Source: Stomoxys calcitrans | Lineage: Eukaryota > Arthropoda > Insecta > Diptera > Muscidae | NCBI RefSeq assembly: GCF_963082655.1 | Contig: NC_081553.1 | Span: forward strand, 214,179,961-214,243,960 | DNA length: 64,000 bases | Reading direction: 5' to 3' | Part shown: positions 1 through 10,355 of the stretch, one piece after another | How positions within the stretch are numbered: the stretch's first letter is position 1 | How the letters are laid out: each line of letters begins with the position of its first letter | Translations under genes and position numbers: made by a program | The notes under the pieces: model-generated | What the model was told of the DNA's origin: nothing | Seen by the model: only the letters and a program-made list of their open reading frames with translations | Database searches by the model: none

Positions 1-744
1 TATATGGCAGCTATATCTAAATATAGTCCGATCTGAACTATATTTGAGTCGGATGGTGGTAGGCCTAAAACTACTCACTATTTTAAATTTCAACGAAATC
101 GGGTAAAAAATAAAGGTTTTATGGAGATCGATCTATATGGCAGCTATATCTAAATATAGTCCGATCTGAACCATTCTTAGGTCAGATGTCAGGAGGCTTA
201 AAATAACCCACTGTTTCAAATTTCAGCGAAAGTGGACATTAAATAAAGCTTTTATAGGCTTCAGACCCTTTATCGGCAGATCGGTCTATATGGCAGCTAT
301 GTCTAAATATAGTCCGATCTGAACCATATTTGGGTCAGATATCGGGAAGCCTTTAACTACTCACTGGTTTAAATTTCAGCAAAATCAGATGAAAAATTAC
401 TAATGCCCATCCGAAATGGGCATTAGACCCTTTATCGGAAAATCGGTCTATATAGCAGCTATATCCAAATATAGTCCGATTTCGCCCGTTCAATAACATA
501 ACCAGCGTGCATCAAAAAGACATATTTGGGCCAAATTTCAGCACAATATCTTAATTTTTGATGTGAGTAAAGTGATTACGACAGACGGATAGACGGACAG
601 ACGAACAGACATACGAACATCGTTAAATCGTCCTAGAATTTTACGGCGATCCGAAATGTATATACTTTGTAGGTTCGAACATTTTTATTTCGATGTGTTG
701 CAAACGGAATGACAAAATGAATATCCTACAATGGAGGGTATAAA
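1..744 (-). mobile_element. HINE-like element, family B, cut by window start
   Basis: About four monomers carrying TATATGGCAGCTATATC start near 2, 134, 287 and 448. They are followed by a degenerate GACGGACAGACG microsatellite near 590 and the subterminal repeat ATGGAGGGTATAAAAA near 732. This is the 5' half of a family B copy read on the minus strand. The palindrome-bearing 3' end lies outside the window. There is no coding capacity. Assignment to the Helentron/HINE class is inferred from architecture, not from any encoded protein. Confidence 0.7.
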
Positions 745-1384
745 AATGTTACACAGTTAGTTTATGAACACATTTACTCCATTTACCTCCTATGTGTGTC
801 AGCCAGTATTGCTAGGCACGCAATCCACTGTTCTCAACATTCCTCTATAGTCTATCGAGATTTATAACAAAGATAATTTTTAAATGCTTCTTCAAATTGA
901 AATGGTATTTATTCTAGACTTAAGATGAGGGTGATTAAGCCAGAAAAGCCTACAAAAAAAAAAAAAAAGAAAACTTGGTTTCCTATATGCGTTAATGTGT
1001 TCAAGAACTCAATAGAGTCTGAGTAAAAATTCAAGAGTTCCACAAGGAAGGAATGTTTAATTGCTCAGCTAAAGTATCCATTAAGCACAGACACCTCCCC
1101 TGACAAGCATACCATGAGCAGGTATGGCACAACAAGGCAATATTGTAGGCCACCACCATCACCACCAGACAATGTTCATTTAATTCATGGTATGGTAATT
1201 TGATCTAAAGGCCATTTGTATTGACTATAATTCTTGATATCTCCCTACAACGGATCTGCTATATTTCAGAACTTGGTCAGTCACAACATAAGAGTTTCTG
1301 GTTTTTAGCCCAAACAACAACACTTTAGGGGCCAAGGGCATGAAGGGTTCTCTTGGTGGGGATTATTAACATTTTGTACAAAAT

Positions 1385-1415
<31 letters not shown>

Positions 1416-2017
1416 GTTTTTTTAGCAATAAAAGTATGGCCCCTTTATACTTTGTTGATTCACTAGAAAAGCTGATGATCATGATGATGATGATGATGAT
1501 GATTGTGCCATTGGTGATGGCGTCTATGGCACTTGTTGTATTGCATTTGTTGGCCTCGTTTGCTTGCATGCTTCAGAACAACTCTTTTAAGAAAGTTGTT
1601 GGTAAGATGATCTTAAAAGGTTTTACTAGCCTGAAACATCTACATTCATGGCCAAAGCAGAGGCCATAGTCTCGTTGTCGTTTCATTGATTTAGAAATGA
1701 ATTGCAAGAGGAGTGAGATGAAGAAGAAGAGATTTAAAATAAGATTTACATATTGATAAGATAAATAGATTCTTAAAAAGTTGCTTTATAATCCAAATAC
1801 ACGTGATGTCATGGTTAGATAACCATTTTCATGCAATCGAGGCACTAGTTGGAAATGAAAGTCTTTAGAAAAAGGCAAGGCTAGGAAAAGAGCCTCAAAC
1901 CAATTTTCGACGAAATAAAAAAAAAAAAATAATAAAAAAAAAAAAATTCTTAAAATCTTCCATAAATTCAATTTTAACTTTAAAGAATGTTTCTACAGGA
2001 ATAAAACTTAGAAGCGA
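745..2017. other. non-repeat AT-rich stretch, no gene seen
   Basis: No interspersed family from elsewhere in the window is recognised here. It holds poly(A) runs near 953-968 and 1917-1945, a GT run at about 1386-1415 and an ATG/GATGAT run at about 1473-1503. The short open frames over the GT and GAT runs are low-complexity (Cys/Val and Met/Ile repeats) and are not credible proteins. It could be intergenic or intronic. Confidence 0.5.
1386..1503. repeat. GT and GAT microsatellites
   Basis: A (GT)n tract of roughly 30 bp near 1386-1415 is followed after about 60 bp by a (GAT)n tract of about 30 bp. These are ordinary simple repeats, probably polymorphic. Confidence 0.85.
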
Positions 2018-3507
2018 ACAAGTAAAAGAGTACTAAGTTCGGTCGGGCCTAATGTTATATACCCTCCAACATGGATCGCATTTGTCGAGTTCTTTTCCCG
2101 CCATCTCTTCTTAGGCAAAAAATGATATAAGAAAAGATTTGTTCTGCTATTAGAGCGATATCAAGATATAATCCGGTTTAGACCACAATTAAATTATATG
2201 CTGGAGACCTGTGTAAAACGTCAGCCAATTCGAATAAGAATTGCGCCCTTTGGGGGCTCAAAAAGTAAAATAGAGAGATCGATTTATATGGGAACTGTAT
2301 CGGGCTATAGACCGATTCCGACCATAATAAACACGTATATTGATGGTCATGAGAGGATCCGTCGTACAAAATTTCAGGCAAATCGGATAAGAATTGCGCA
2401 CTCTAGAGGCTCAAGAAGTCAAGACCCAAGATCGGTTTATATGGCAGCTATGTCAGGTTATTGACCGATTTGAACCATACTTAGCACAGTTGTTGGATAT
2501 CATAACAAAACACGTCGCGCAAAATTTCGTTTGAATCGGATAAGAATTGCGCACTCTAGAGGCTCAAGAAGTCAAGACCCAAGATCGGATTATATGGCAG
2601 CTATATCAGGTTATAGACCGATTTGAACCATACTTAGCACAGTTGTTGGATATCATAACAAAACACGTCGTGCAAAATTTCGTTTCAATCGGATAAGAAT
2701 TGCGCCCTCTAGAGGCTCAAGAAGTCAAGAACCAAGATCGGTATATATGACAGCTATATCAGGTTGTAGACCGATTTGATCCATACTTGGCACAGTTGTT
2801 GGATATTATAACAAAACACGTCGTGCGAAATTTCATTCCAATCAGATAAGAATTGCGCACTCTAGAGGCTCAAGAAGTCAAGACCCAAGATCGGATTATA
2901 TGGCAGCTATATCAGGTTATAGACCGATTTGAACCATACTTAGCACAGTTGTTGGATATCATAACAAAACACGTCGTGCAAAATTTCATTCCAATCGGAT
3001 AAGAATTGCGCACTCTAAAAGCTCAAGAAGTCAAGACCCAAGATCGGTTTATATGGCAGCTACATCAGGTTATGAACCGATTTGAACTTTACATGACACA
3101 GTTGTTGGATATTATAGCAAAACACGTCGTGCAAAATTTCATCCTAATCGGATAAGAATCGCGCTCTCTAGAGGCTCAAGAAGTCAAGACCCAAGATCGG
3201 ATTATATGGCAGCTATATCAAAACATGGACCGATATGGCCCATTTACAATACCAACCGACCTACACTAATAAGAAGTATTTGTGCAAAATTTCAAGCGGC
3301 TAGCTTTATTCCTTCGGAAGTTAGCGTGCTTTCGACAGACAGACGGATGGACGGACGCAAAGACGGATGGACAGACGGACGGACATGGCTAGAATGTCAC
3401 GACGATCAAGAATATATATACTTTATGGTGTCTCAGACGAATATTTCGAGTAGTTACAAACAGAATGATGAAATTAGTATACCCCCATCTTATGGTGGAG
3501 GGTATAA
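2018..3507 (-). mobile_element. HINE-like element, family A, near complete
   Basis: Read on the plus strand it starts ACAAGTAAAAG, then carries an AAGTTCGGTCGGGCCTAA palindrome remnant and TATACCCTCCAACATGGA. Seven monomers follow, with ATCGG(T/A)TTATATGGCAGC landmarks near 2277, 2431, 2582, 2736, 2889, 3041 and 3195, giving a spacing of 152-154 bp. It ends with a GACGGACGGACATGG microsatellite and CTTATGGTGGAGGGTATAA. The two CCTCCACCAT-type blocks are inverted relative to each other, as in subterminal inverted repeats of HINEs. It encodes no protein. Its right end abuts the next element without a spacer. Confidence 0.75.
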
Positions 3508-4037
3508 CAAGTAATAGCGTGCTAAGTTTGGTCGGGCCTAATGTTATATACCCTCCACCAAGGATTGCATTTGTCAAGTTCTTTGCCCGTCGTCTCTTTA
3601 TTGAAATACAAGGATAATGGATCAAAATTGCCATGCTATTGGAGCCATATCAGGTTATGGACCGTTTCGGATCCGTACTTGGTTTGGGCATTGGAGACCA
3701 TAGAAGTAGTATTTGTTCAAACTTTCAGCCAAATCGAATAAGGATTGCGCCCTTTGGAGGCTAAAGAAGTATAATGGGGAAATCGGTTTATAAGGGAGCT
3801 ATATCAGGTTATGAACCGTTTCAGCTCATATTTAATACGTATAATGAAGGTCATGGTAGAAGTCTTTGTGCAAACATTCAGCCAAGTCGGATAAGGATTG
3901 GGCCCGCTGAAGGCTCAAGAAGCATAATCGTGCGATCGGTTCATATGGGAGTTATGTTAGGTGATGAACCTTTTGAGGAAGAGTCGTTGTACAACATTGC
4001 AGTCCAAATCGGATTGGAGGTCCTGCCTTAAGAAGCA

Positions 4038-4275
4038 TTGGGTTGCCCAGAAAGTAATTGCGGATTTTTTAAAAGAAAGTAAATGCATTTTTAATAAAAC
4101 TTAGAATGAACTTTAATCAAATATACTTTTTTACACTTTTTCTTCTAAAGGAAGCTAAAAGTAACAGCTGATAACTGACAGAAGAAAGAATGCAATTACA
4201 GAGTCACAAGCCGTTGAAAAAATTTGTCAACGCCGACTATATAAAAAATCCGCAATTACTTTTTGGGCAACCCAA
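4038..4275. mobile_element. mariner-like MITE
   Basis: Its ends are TTGGGTTGCCC and GGGCAACCCAA, and the inverted repeats extend inward through AGTAATTGCGGATTTTT. Length is 238 bp and there is no open frame. The right flank is TA; the left flank is CA, presumably a mutated TA. The inner part of the terminal repeat resembles that of the cecropia/Hsmar-type mariners and the human MADE1 MITE (AAAGTAATTGCGG), so a mariner transposase is the likely mobiliser. That is inference, since no such gene is in the window. Confidence 0.85.
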
Positions 4276-4336
4276 TATATCAGGTAATGGATCGATTTAG
4301 ACCATACTTAACATAATTGTTGAAAGTCACTACAGA

Positions 4337-4418
4337 AGACTTCATGCTAAATTTCAGCCAAATCGGATAAAAAGTGCTAAATTATTATCCGATTTGGCTA
4401 AAATTTTGCATGAAGTCT
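4337..4418. repeat. inverted repeat inside HINE-like core
   Basis: Arms 4337-4370 and 4385-4418 (34 nt each) pair with two mismatches around a 14 nt loop. Both arms are monomer sequence (CAGCCAAATCGGATAA and its complement), so two partial monomers lie head to head. It probably arose by inverted duplication or by template switching. Confidence 0.75.
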
Positions 4419-4513
4419 AGAGGTTAAAGATTGACTGAACCGTTGAGTGGAGCAAACGTTTGGTTAATTCGCTCCGCAAGAATTTTCGCTGTAACGCGTA
4501 ATAGGTCATTATT

Positions 4514-7500
4514 TTTATACCCACCACCGAAGGATGGGGGTGTATTCATTTTGTCATTCCGTTTGCAACACATCGAAATATCCATTTCTGACCCTATAAA
4601 GTATATATATTCTTGATCAGCGTAAAAATCTAAGACGATCTAGACATGTCCGTCCGTCTGTCTGTTGAAATTATGCTACAGTCTTCAAAAATTGAGATAT
4701 TGAGCTGAAACTTTGCACAGATTCTTTTTTTTTTGTCCATAAGCAGGTTAAGTTCGAAGATGGGCCAAATCGGACTATATCTAGATATAGCCCCCATATA
4801 GACCGATCCGTCGATTTAGGGTCTCAGACCCATAAAAGCTACATTTAATATCCGATTTGGCTGAAATTTGGGACAGTGAGTTGTGTTAGGCCCTCCAACA
4901 TCCTCCGTAAATTTGGCTCAGATTGGTCTAGATTTTGATATAGCTGCCATATAGACCGATCCTCCGATTTAGGGTCTTAGGCCCATAAAAGCCACATTTA
5001 TTATCCGATTTTGCTGAAATTTGAGACAGTAAGTTTTCTTAGGCCCTTCGACATCCTTCGTTTGTTTGGTCCAGATCGGTCCAGTTTTCGATATAGCTGT
5101 TATATAGACCGATCCGCCGATTTAGGGTCTTAGGCCCATAAAAGCCACATTTATTAGCCCATTTTGCTGAAATTTGGGACAGTGAGTTGTCTTAGGCCTT
5201 TCGACATCCTTTGCCAATTTGGCCCAGATCGGTCCAGTTTTGGATATAGCTGGCATATAGACCGATCCTCCGATTTAGGGTCTTAGGCTCATAAAAGCCA
5301 CATTTATTATCCGATTTGGCTCTAATTTGGGACAGTGAGCTGTCTTAGGCCCTTCGATATCCTTTGCCAATTTGGGCCAGATCGGTCTAGATTTGGATAT
5401 AGCTGCCATACAGACCGATCCTCCGATTTAGGGTCTTAGACCCATATAAGCCCCATTTATTATCCGATTTGGCTGAAATTTGGGACAGTGAATTGTGTTA
5501 GGCCCCCCAACATCCTCCGTCAATTTGGCTCAGATCGGTCCAGTTTTGGATATAGCTGCCATATAGACCGATCCTCTGATTTAGGGTCTTAGACCCATAT
5601 AAGCCACATTTATTATCCGATTTAGCTGAAATTTGGGACAGTGAGCTGTGTTAGGCCCCCCAACATCCTTCGTCAATTTGGCTCAGATCGGTTTAGATTT
5701 GGATATAGCTGCCATATAAACCGATCCGCCGATTTAGGGTCTTAGGCCCATAAAAGCCACATTTATTAGCCGATTTTGCTGAAATTTGGGACAGTAAGTT
5801 GTCTTAGGCCCTTCGACATCCTTTGCCAATTTGGCCCAGATCGGTCCAGTTTTGGATATAGCTGGCATATAGACCGATCCTCCGATTTAGGGTCTTAGGC
5901 CCATAAAAGCCACATTTATTATCCGATTTGGCTGAAATTTGGGACAGTGAGTTGGGTTTGGCCCCCCAACATCCTCCGTTAATTTGGCTCAGATCGGTCT
6001 AGATTTGGATATAGCTGCCATATAGACCGATCCTCCGATTTAGGGTCTTAGACCCATATAAGCCACATGTATTATCCGATTTGGCTGAAATTTGGGACAG
6101 TAAGCTGTGTTAGGGCCCCCAACATCCTCCGTCAATTTGGCTCAGATCGGTCTAGATTTGGATATAGCTGCCATATAGACCGATCCTCCGATTTAGGGTC
6201 TTAGGCTCATAAAAGCCACATTTATTATCCGATTTGGCTCTAATTTGGGACAGTGAGCTGTCTTAGGCCCTTCGATATCCTTTGCCAATTTGGGCCAGAT
6301 CGGTCTAGATTTGGATATAGCTGCCATACAGACCGATCCTCCGATTTAGGGTCTTAGACCCATATAAGCCCCATTTATTATCCGATTTGGCTGAAATTTG
6401 GGACAGTGAATTGTGTTAGGCCCCCCAACATCCTCCGTCAATTTGGCTCAGATCGGTCCAGTTTTGGATATAGCTGCCATATAGACCGATCCTCTGATTT
6501 AGGGTCTTAGACCCATATAAGCCACATTTATTATCCGATTTAGCTGAAATTTGGGACAGTGAGCTGTGTTAGGCCCCCCAACATCCTTCGTCAATTTGGC
6601 TCAGATCGGTTTAGATTTGGATATAGCTGCCATATAAACCGATCCGCCGATTTAGGGTCTTAGGCCCATAAAAGCCACATTTATTAGCCGATTTTGCTGA
6701 AATTTGGGACAGTAAGTTGTCTTAGGCCCTTCGACATCCTTTGCCAATTTGGCCCAGATCGGTCCAGTTTTGGATATAGCTGGCATATAGACCGATCCTC
6801 CGATTTAGGGTCTTAGGCCCATAAAAGCCACATTTATTATCCGATTTGGCTGAAATTTGGGACAGTGAGTTGGGTTTGGCCCCCCAACATCCTCCGTTAA
6901 TTTGGCTCAGATCGGTCTAGATTTGGATATAGCTGCCATATAGACCGATCCTCCGATTTAGGGTCTTAGACCCATATAAGCCACATGTATTATCCGATTT
7001 GGCTGAAATTTGGGACAGTAAGCTGTGTTAGGGCCCCCAACATCCTCCGTCAATTTGGCTCAGATCGGTCTAGATTTGGATATAGCTGCCATATAGACCG
7101 ATCCTCCGATTTAAGGTCTTAGGCCCATAAATGCCACATTTATTAGCCGATTTTGCTGAAATTTGGGACAGTAAGTTGTCTTAGGCTCTTCGACATCCTT
7201 CGTTTGTTTGGTCCAGATCGGTCCTGTTTTGGATATAGCTGTCATATAGACCGATCCTCCGATTTAGGGTCTTAGACCCATATAAGCCACATTTATTATC
7301 TGATTTAGCTGATATTTGGGACTGTGAGTTGTCTTAGGCCCTTCGACATCCTTTGTTAATTTGGCTCAGATCGGTTCTGATTTGGATATAGCTGCCATAT
7401 AGACCGATCTCTCGATTTAAGGTTTTGAGCCCATAAAAGTCGGATTTATTGTCCGATTTCGCCGAAATTTGGGACAGTGAGTTGTGATAAAACTTTCGAT

Positions 7501-8032
7501 ATTATTTTTCAATTTGGCTCAGATCGGTTCAGATTTGGATATAGCTGCCTTATAGACCGATCTCTTGATTTATGGTTTTGGGGCCATAAAAGGCGCATTT
7601 ATTGTCCGATTTCGCCGAAATTTGGGACAGTGAGTTGTGTTAGGCTCTTCGACATGTATCTGCAACTTGGTCGAAATCGGTCCAGATTTGGATATAGCTG
7701 CCATATAGACCGATATCTCGATGAAAAGCCTTGGCCCAATAAAAGGCGCTTTTATAATCCGATTTCACTGAAATTTGACTCAGTGACGTATGTTAGGCTT
7801 TTCGACGTCCGTGTCGTTTATGGTTCAGAGCGGTTTATTTTTAGATATAGCTACTAAAAAGAGCAAAATTTTGTTTTACACAGTTTAACAATGACTTGTA
7901 CTTACTATATAGCTGCTAGGTGTCGTAAGGTATGCATTTGTCCCTTATTTGACGAAATGTGGTTTATATATATACCCGAGGTGGTGCGTATCCAAAGTTT
8001 GGCCCGGCCGAACTTAACGCCTTTTTACTTGT
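4514..8032 (+). mobile_element. HINE-like element, family B, full-length, expanded core
   Basis: The 5' subterminal repeat TTATACCCACCACCGAAGGA starts near 4515. The GTCCGTCCGTCTGTC block follows near 4648, then about 20 monomers of roughly 153 bp. The copy ends with GAGGTGGTGCGTATCC, the palindrome TTTGGCCCGGCCGAA at 7998-8013 and CTTTTTACTTGTT. At 3.5 kb it is the longest copy in the window, because six monomers are duplicated exactly (5254-7089). Monomer types near the 3' end (7380-7850, with AGGCGCATTTATTGTCCGAT) differ from the central type, so the core has an internal gradient. No coding capacity is seen. Confidence 0.8.
5254..7089 (+). repeat. 918 bp exact tandem duplication of six monomers
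   Basis: Positions 5254-6171 and 6172-7089 read identically by eye, including rare variants such as CATACAGACCG, CCTCTGATTTAG, CCACATGTATTATCC and GTTGGGTTTGGCC. Identity extends another 24 bp before the copies diverge at GATTTAGGG versus GATTTAAGG. The unit is six monomers of 153 bp. The monomers themselves differ by many substitutions, so the duplication is much younger than the array. Confidence 0.9.
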
Positions 8033-8179
8033 TTTTTTTGAGAAAGTTTTAAGTCACTCAAGCATAGCTACGATAGTGTTATTCTTTGCGCGGCTGATGA
8101 TCTGCGTCTGTTTCCGGACCGGTAAATCTCTAGCCCGGGAGTAGATTTAAAATAGAATCCAAAGACCCAACAGCAACAG

Positions 8180-9870
8180 GCCGTAGCATGTTGTCTGTTA
8201 CTGAGACCACGACTGGTGTACTCTGAACCGCAGTCAGCCAAAATGCTGCTGTTACCTAAAGGTCATCGCATGCCTAATACAACTAAGGCGATGGGTCCAA
8301 GAATCTTTGCTAATGTCGCTAGGGACAGTTTGTTGATGGCGGTTGTCGGCATGGGAAAAGAACATGGCTGTCCATGGGTCCAAGAACCTTTGCCTTTTGA
8401 TTGTTTATGGCGGTTGTCGGCATGGGAAAGAACATGGCTGTATACCTAGGAATAATTGGAATTCGATAGTCAATGGACTGTCATCAGTTAACTCCGATGT
8501 TCTTGCGGAATTTTCTGCGACTCCTCCAGTTTGTGACGGTGAAGGCTGGTATCGAAGCCGATACAGACTATTTGCCTTTGAGGAATGTATCAATGCGCTC
8601 CATAAAAACTTGGTGAGATCTGGCCAGACGCGGCACTAGATTTCGTCAAGAAGGAAGATATTCCTTCTCGACCAATGGCGCACGCTTGTATACCCTTGGA
8701 TTTCCTGAGGTCCTGAATCCATACTTGGATGGCTAAGGGAATGTAATTCCAATCTTTTAACTAATGACCGGAAGAATGGTAGGTTGGATAAGGCTGTTGT
8801 TGATCGGAGACATGCAGTATTCGTACTTAACTCCGGCAGACCTCAACAAGTCTGAAGGAGTTGTATCCAGATTCAACAATTTGAAACTGAAGGTCTATAG
8901 AAGTGGTGGGGTTTGGAGAATCTGGAGACGACTCAGCAGTTGTTGCTGAACACTTGCCTGACGAACTATCGACCACATCGCTAAAGTCTGGCAGATTGCA
9001 GGAGACTGAAAATCCCACTGCCATGGTCGAAACAGGAGGGGAAGGCATCGACCCGACATGCCCAGTGTGGGTGAGTCATCCAGTTGGACTGGGCTTAAGG
9101 TGTACTCCAGCGGGGAAGGACGGAACTCAAAATGTACTTCGACAGCAGCAGCTAGTGAAGCATCTAAGGAGAAATCGTCCACACCGCAAGTTTCCTGTGT
9201 CCTGAAGAAGAGTGATTTCACTGCTTTCTACCCTGCGCCCGAAGCTCATCATGACTAGATCTAACGAATCTTGTGAGGATAAACTCCTGGCGGTATTAGT
9301 TGCTAACGCAACAGTGGTGTAAAATTCTGAATCCTGACTGCGGTCCGTTTTCTGCAAATAAATCTCCACCATTGTGAGGCCGCTTCATCGTGGTTCTTAT
9401 CCAGAACGATGGGTGTGTGGAGGAATGATTCGTGGACTAAGAATTGGATGATATAAACATAATGGTCAAGCGAATCACTAAGGCCCTGAATGACTCACTT
9501 GTGTCAGCATGTCCTATTGCCAAGTCAAGAGGTATTCAGCGACCGCCATGGTGGACCCCAGAGCTGGTAGGTCTAAGGAAGGACTACAGAAAACTCTTCA
9601 ACAAGGGCGCCATACTATTAGGACGTCTAGAAGGCTGAGCTAAGAAAATACAAGGGCAAGCTGAGAAAGGCTCCGAACAAATCTTGGGTGGTATTCTGCA
9701 GCACCGTGAAGGATACATCTGAGGCCTTTTAGCTAAGGAAGACTCTGTCCTCGAGACCTTTTATGGTGGGGTATATTCCGAAGTCAAAGAATGTATGGAC
9801 AATGTCTAGTGAGGAAACATTAGAACTACTCGTTGATACACTTCTGAGAAGTCTTCCTAGTCTCGAGAAA
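8180..9870 (+). pseudogene. degenerate non-LTR retrotransposon (LINE), ORF1 plus 5' part of ORF2
   Basis: The pieces are spread over several frames. An ORF1-like part has MGPRIFANVARDSLLMAVVG near 8291, then TPPVCDGEGWYRSRYRLFAF near 8520-8578, ALHKNL, WPDAALDFVKKEDIPSRP near 8621-8674 and LDKAVVDRRHAVFVLNS near 8785-8837. This matches the DUF4780-type domain common in fly retroelement ORF1s (family recalled, not searched). ORF2 remains include VKRITKALNDSLVSACPIA and RPPWWTPELVGLRKDYRKLF (about 9464-9594), typical of the end of the endonuclease domain in Jockey-like LINEs. KSWVVFCSTV, LRKTL and SSEETLELLVDT (to about 9843) follow, from the linker before the reverse transcriptase. The RT itself is absent. 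Frameshifts and stops make it inactive. Confidence 0.7.
8293..8443 (+). repeat. imperfect tandem duplication within LINE ORF1 remnant
   Basis: ATGGGTCCAAGAA followed by GGCGGTTGTCGGCATGGGAA and GAACATGGCTG occurs twice (about 8290-8371 and 8372-8443) with a diverged middle. The unit is about 70-80 bp. It breaks the ORF1 frame and is one of the lesions inactivating the LINE. Confidence 0.7.
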
Positions 9871-10105
9871 GTCGTTGATGGTTCCTTCGTCGGGGTCCTG
9901 TTGGTTATGCTGTGTTGGGTCTCTCGCCCCTGCACTGCCAGATGTTTTAGTATTAGGATCTTTACTTATCCTAGTCTTCCCAATATTGAGAGAACCGGTG
10001 ATAATCTCATCGTCGGCCCCCTGTCCGTTAGGCATTATTGAGTGTTCCGCCACTGCACCGCCTAATGGCTCAATATGAGGAAATTTACATATCCTTGTCT
10101 TCGCA
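9826..10105 (-). pseudogene. possible inverted ORF1 fragment of a LINE
   Basis: The minus strand is open for about 100 codons with a protein-like composition (MPNGQGADDEIITGSLNIGK, SGSAGARDPTQHNQQDPDEG, then TINDFLETRKTSQKCINE). It begins where the plus-strand LINE homology stops. A hydrophilic, Gly/Asp/Gln-rich N-terminus would fit a retroelement ORF1, but I cannot match it to a named domain. The alternative is chance openness of a moderately GC-rich stretch. Confidence 0.3.
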
Positions 10106-10355
10106 GAGAAACAAAGCAAAATTTTAGCCAAATCGCCACCCTGGTACCTAGGAAACCAATTATACCTAATACTTATACAACAATGTACTCAGAACTTTAA
10201 AGTAACATTGGATATATACATGGGTAATATAACCGTTGGTATGAAAACAAAAGACTTAAGACACAAGCACATTGTATTCTTAACTGAGTGGCTATGTTAA
10301 CTTGAACTGCATCTCACTAACCATGCTTAATATTATGATCGGTTTGATTATATTT
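10106..10355. other. short unassigned stretch
   Basis: AT-rich sequence between the LINE remnant and the next HINE-like element. No repeat family, RNA or coding signal is seen. Confidence 0.4.

Larger units (their letters stand above)
3507..4425 (-). mobile_element. HINE-like element, A-related, truncated and carrying a MITE
   Basis: It starts ACAAGTAATAGCGTGCTAAG with TCGGGCCTAATGTTATATACC, directly joined to the end of the preceding copy. Monomers are diverged from the main A type ('TGGAGGCTAAAGAAGTATAAT', 'CAGCCAAGTCGGATAAGG'). A mariner-like MITE interrupts it at 4038-4275. After the MITE the core resumes and finishes in an inverted repeat at 4337-4418. The microsatellite and 5' subterminal repeat are missing. 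Confidence 0.6.

Noticed and set aside
2198..2464. Frames across HINE-like monomers (SRGSRSQDPRSVYMAAISGY-like), also near 11674, 49782, 55586 and others
   Set aside because: Monomer length is near a multiple of three, so frames stay open across units. The same peptide appears wherever family A occurs and carries stops at arbitrary places. It is not a protein family.
4038..4275. Treating the MITE as an LTR or a tRNA-linked element
   Set aside because: The ends are inverted, not direct, repeats; the target is TA; and the copies are 215-238 bp with no primer-binding or polypurine motif.
4514..8032. Centromeric-type satellite array
   Set aside because: The array has element termini on both sides (subterminal repeats, palindrome, T-rich tail), and similar arrays are bounded the same way at other positions. 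It is an expanded core of a dispersed element.
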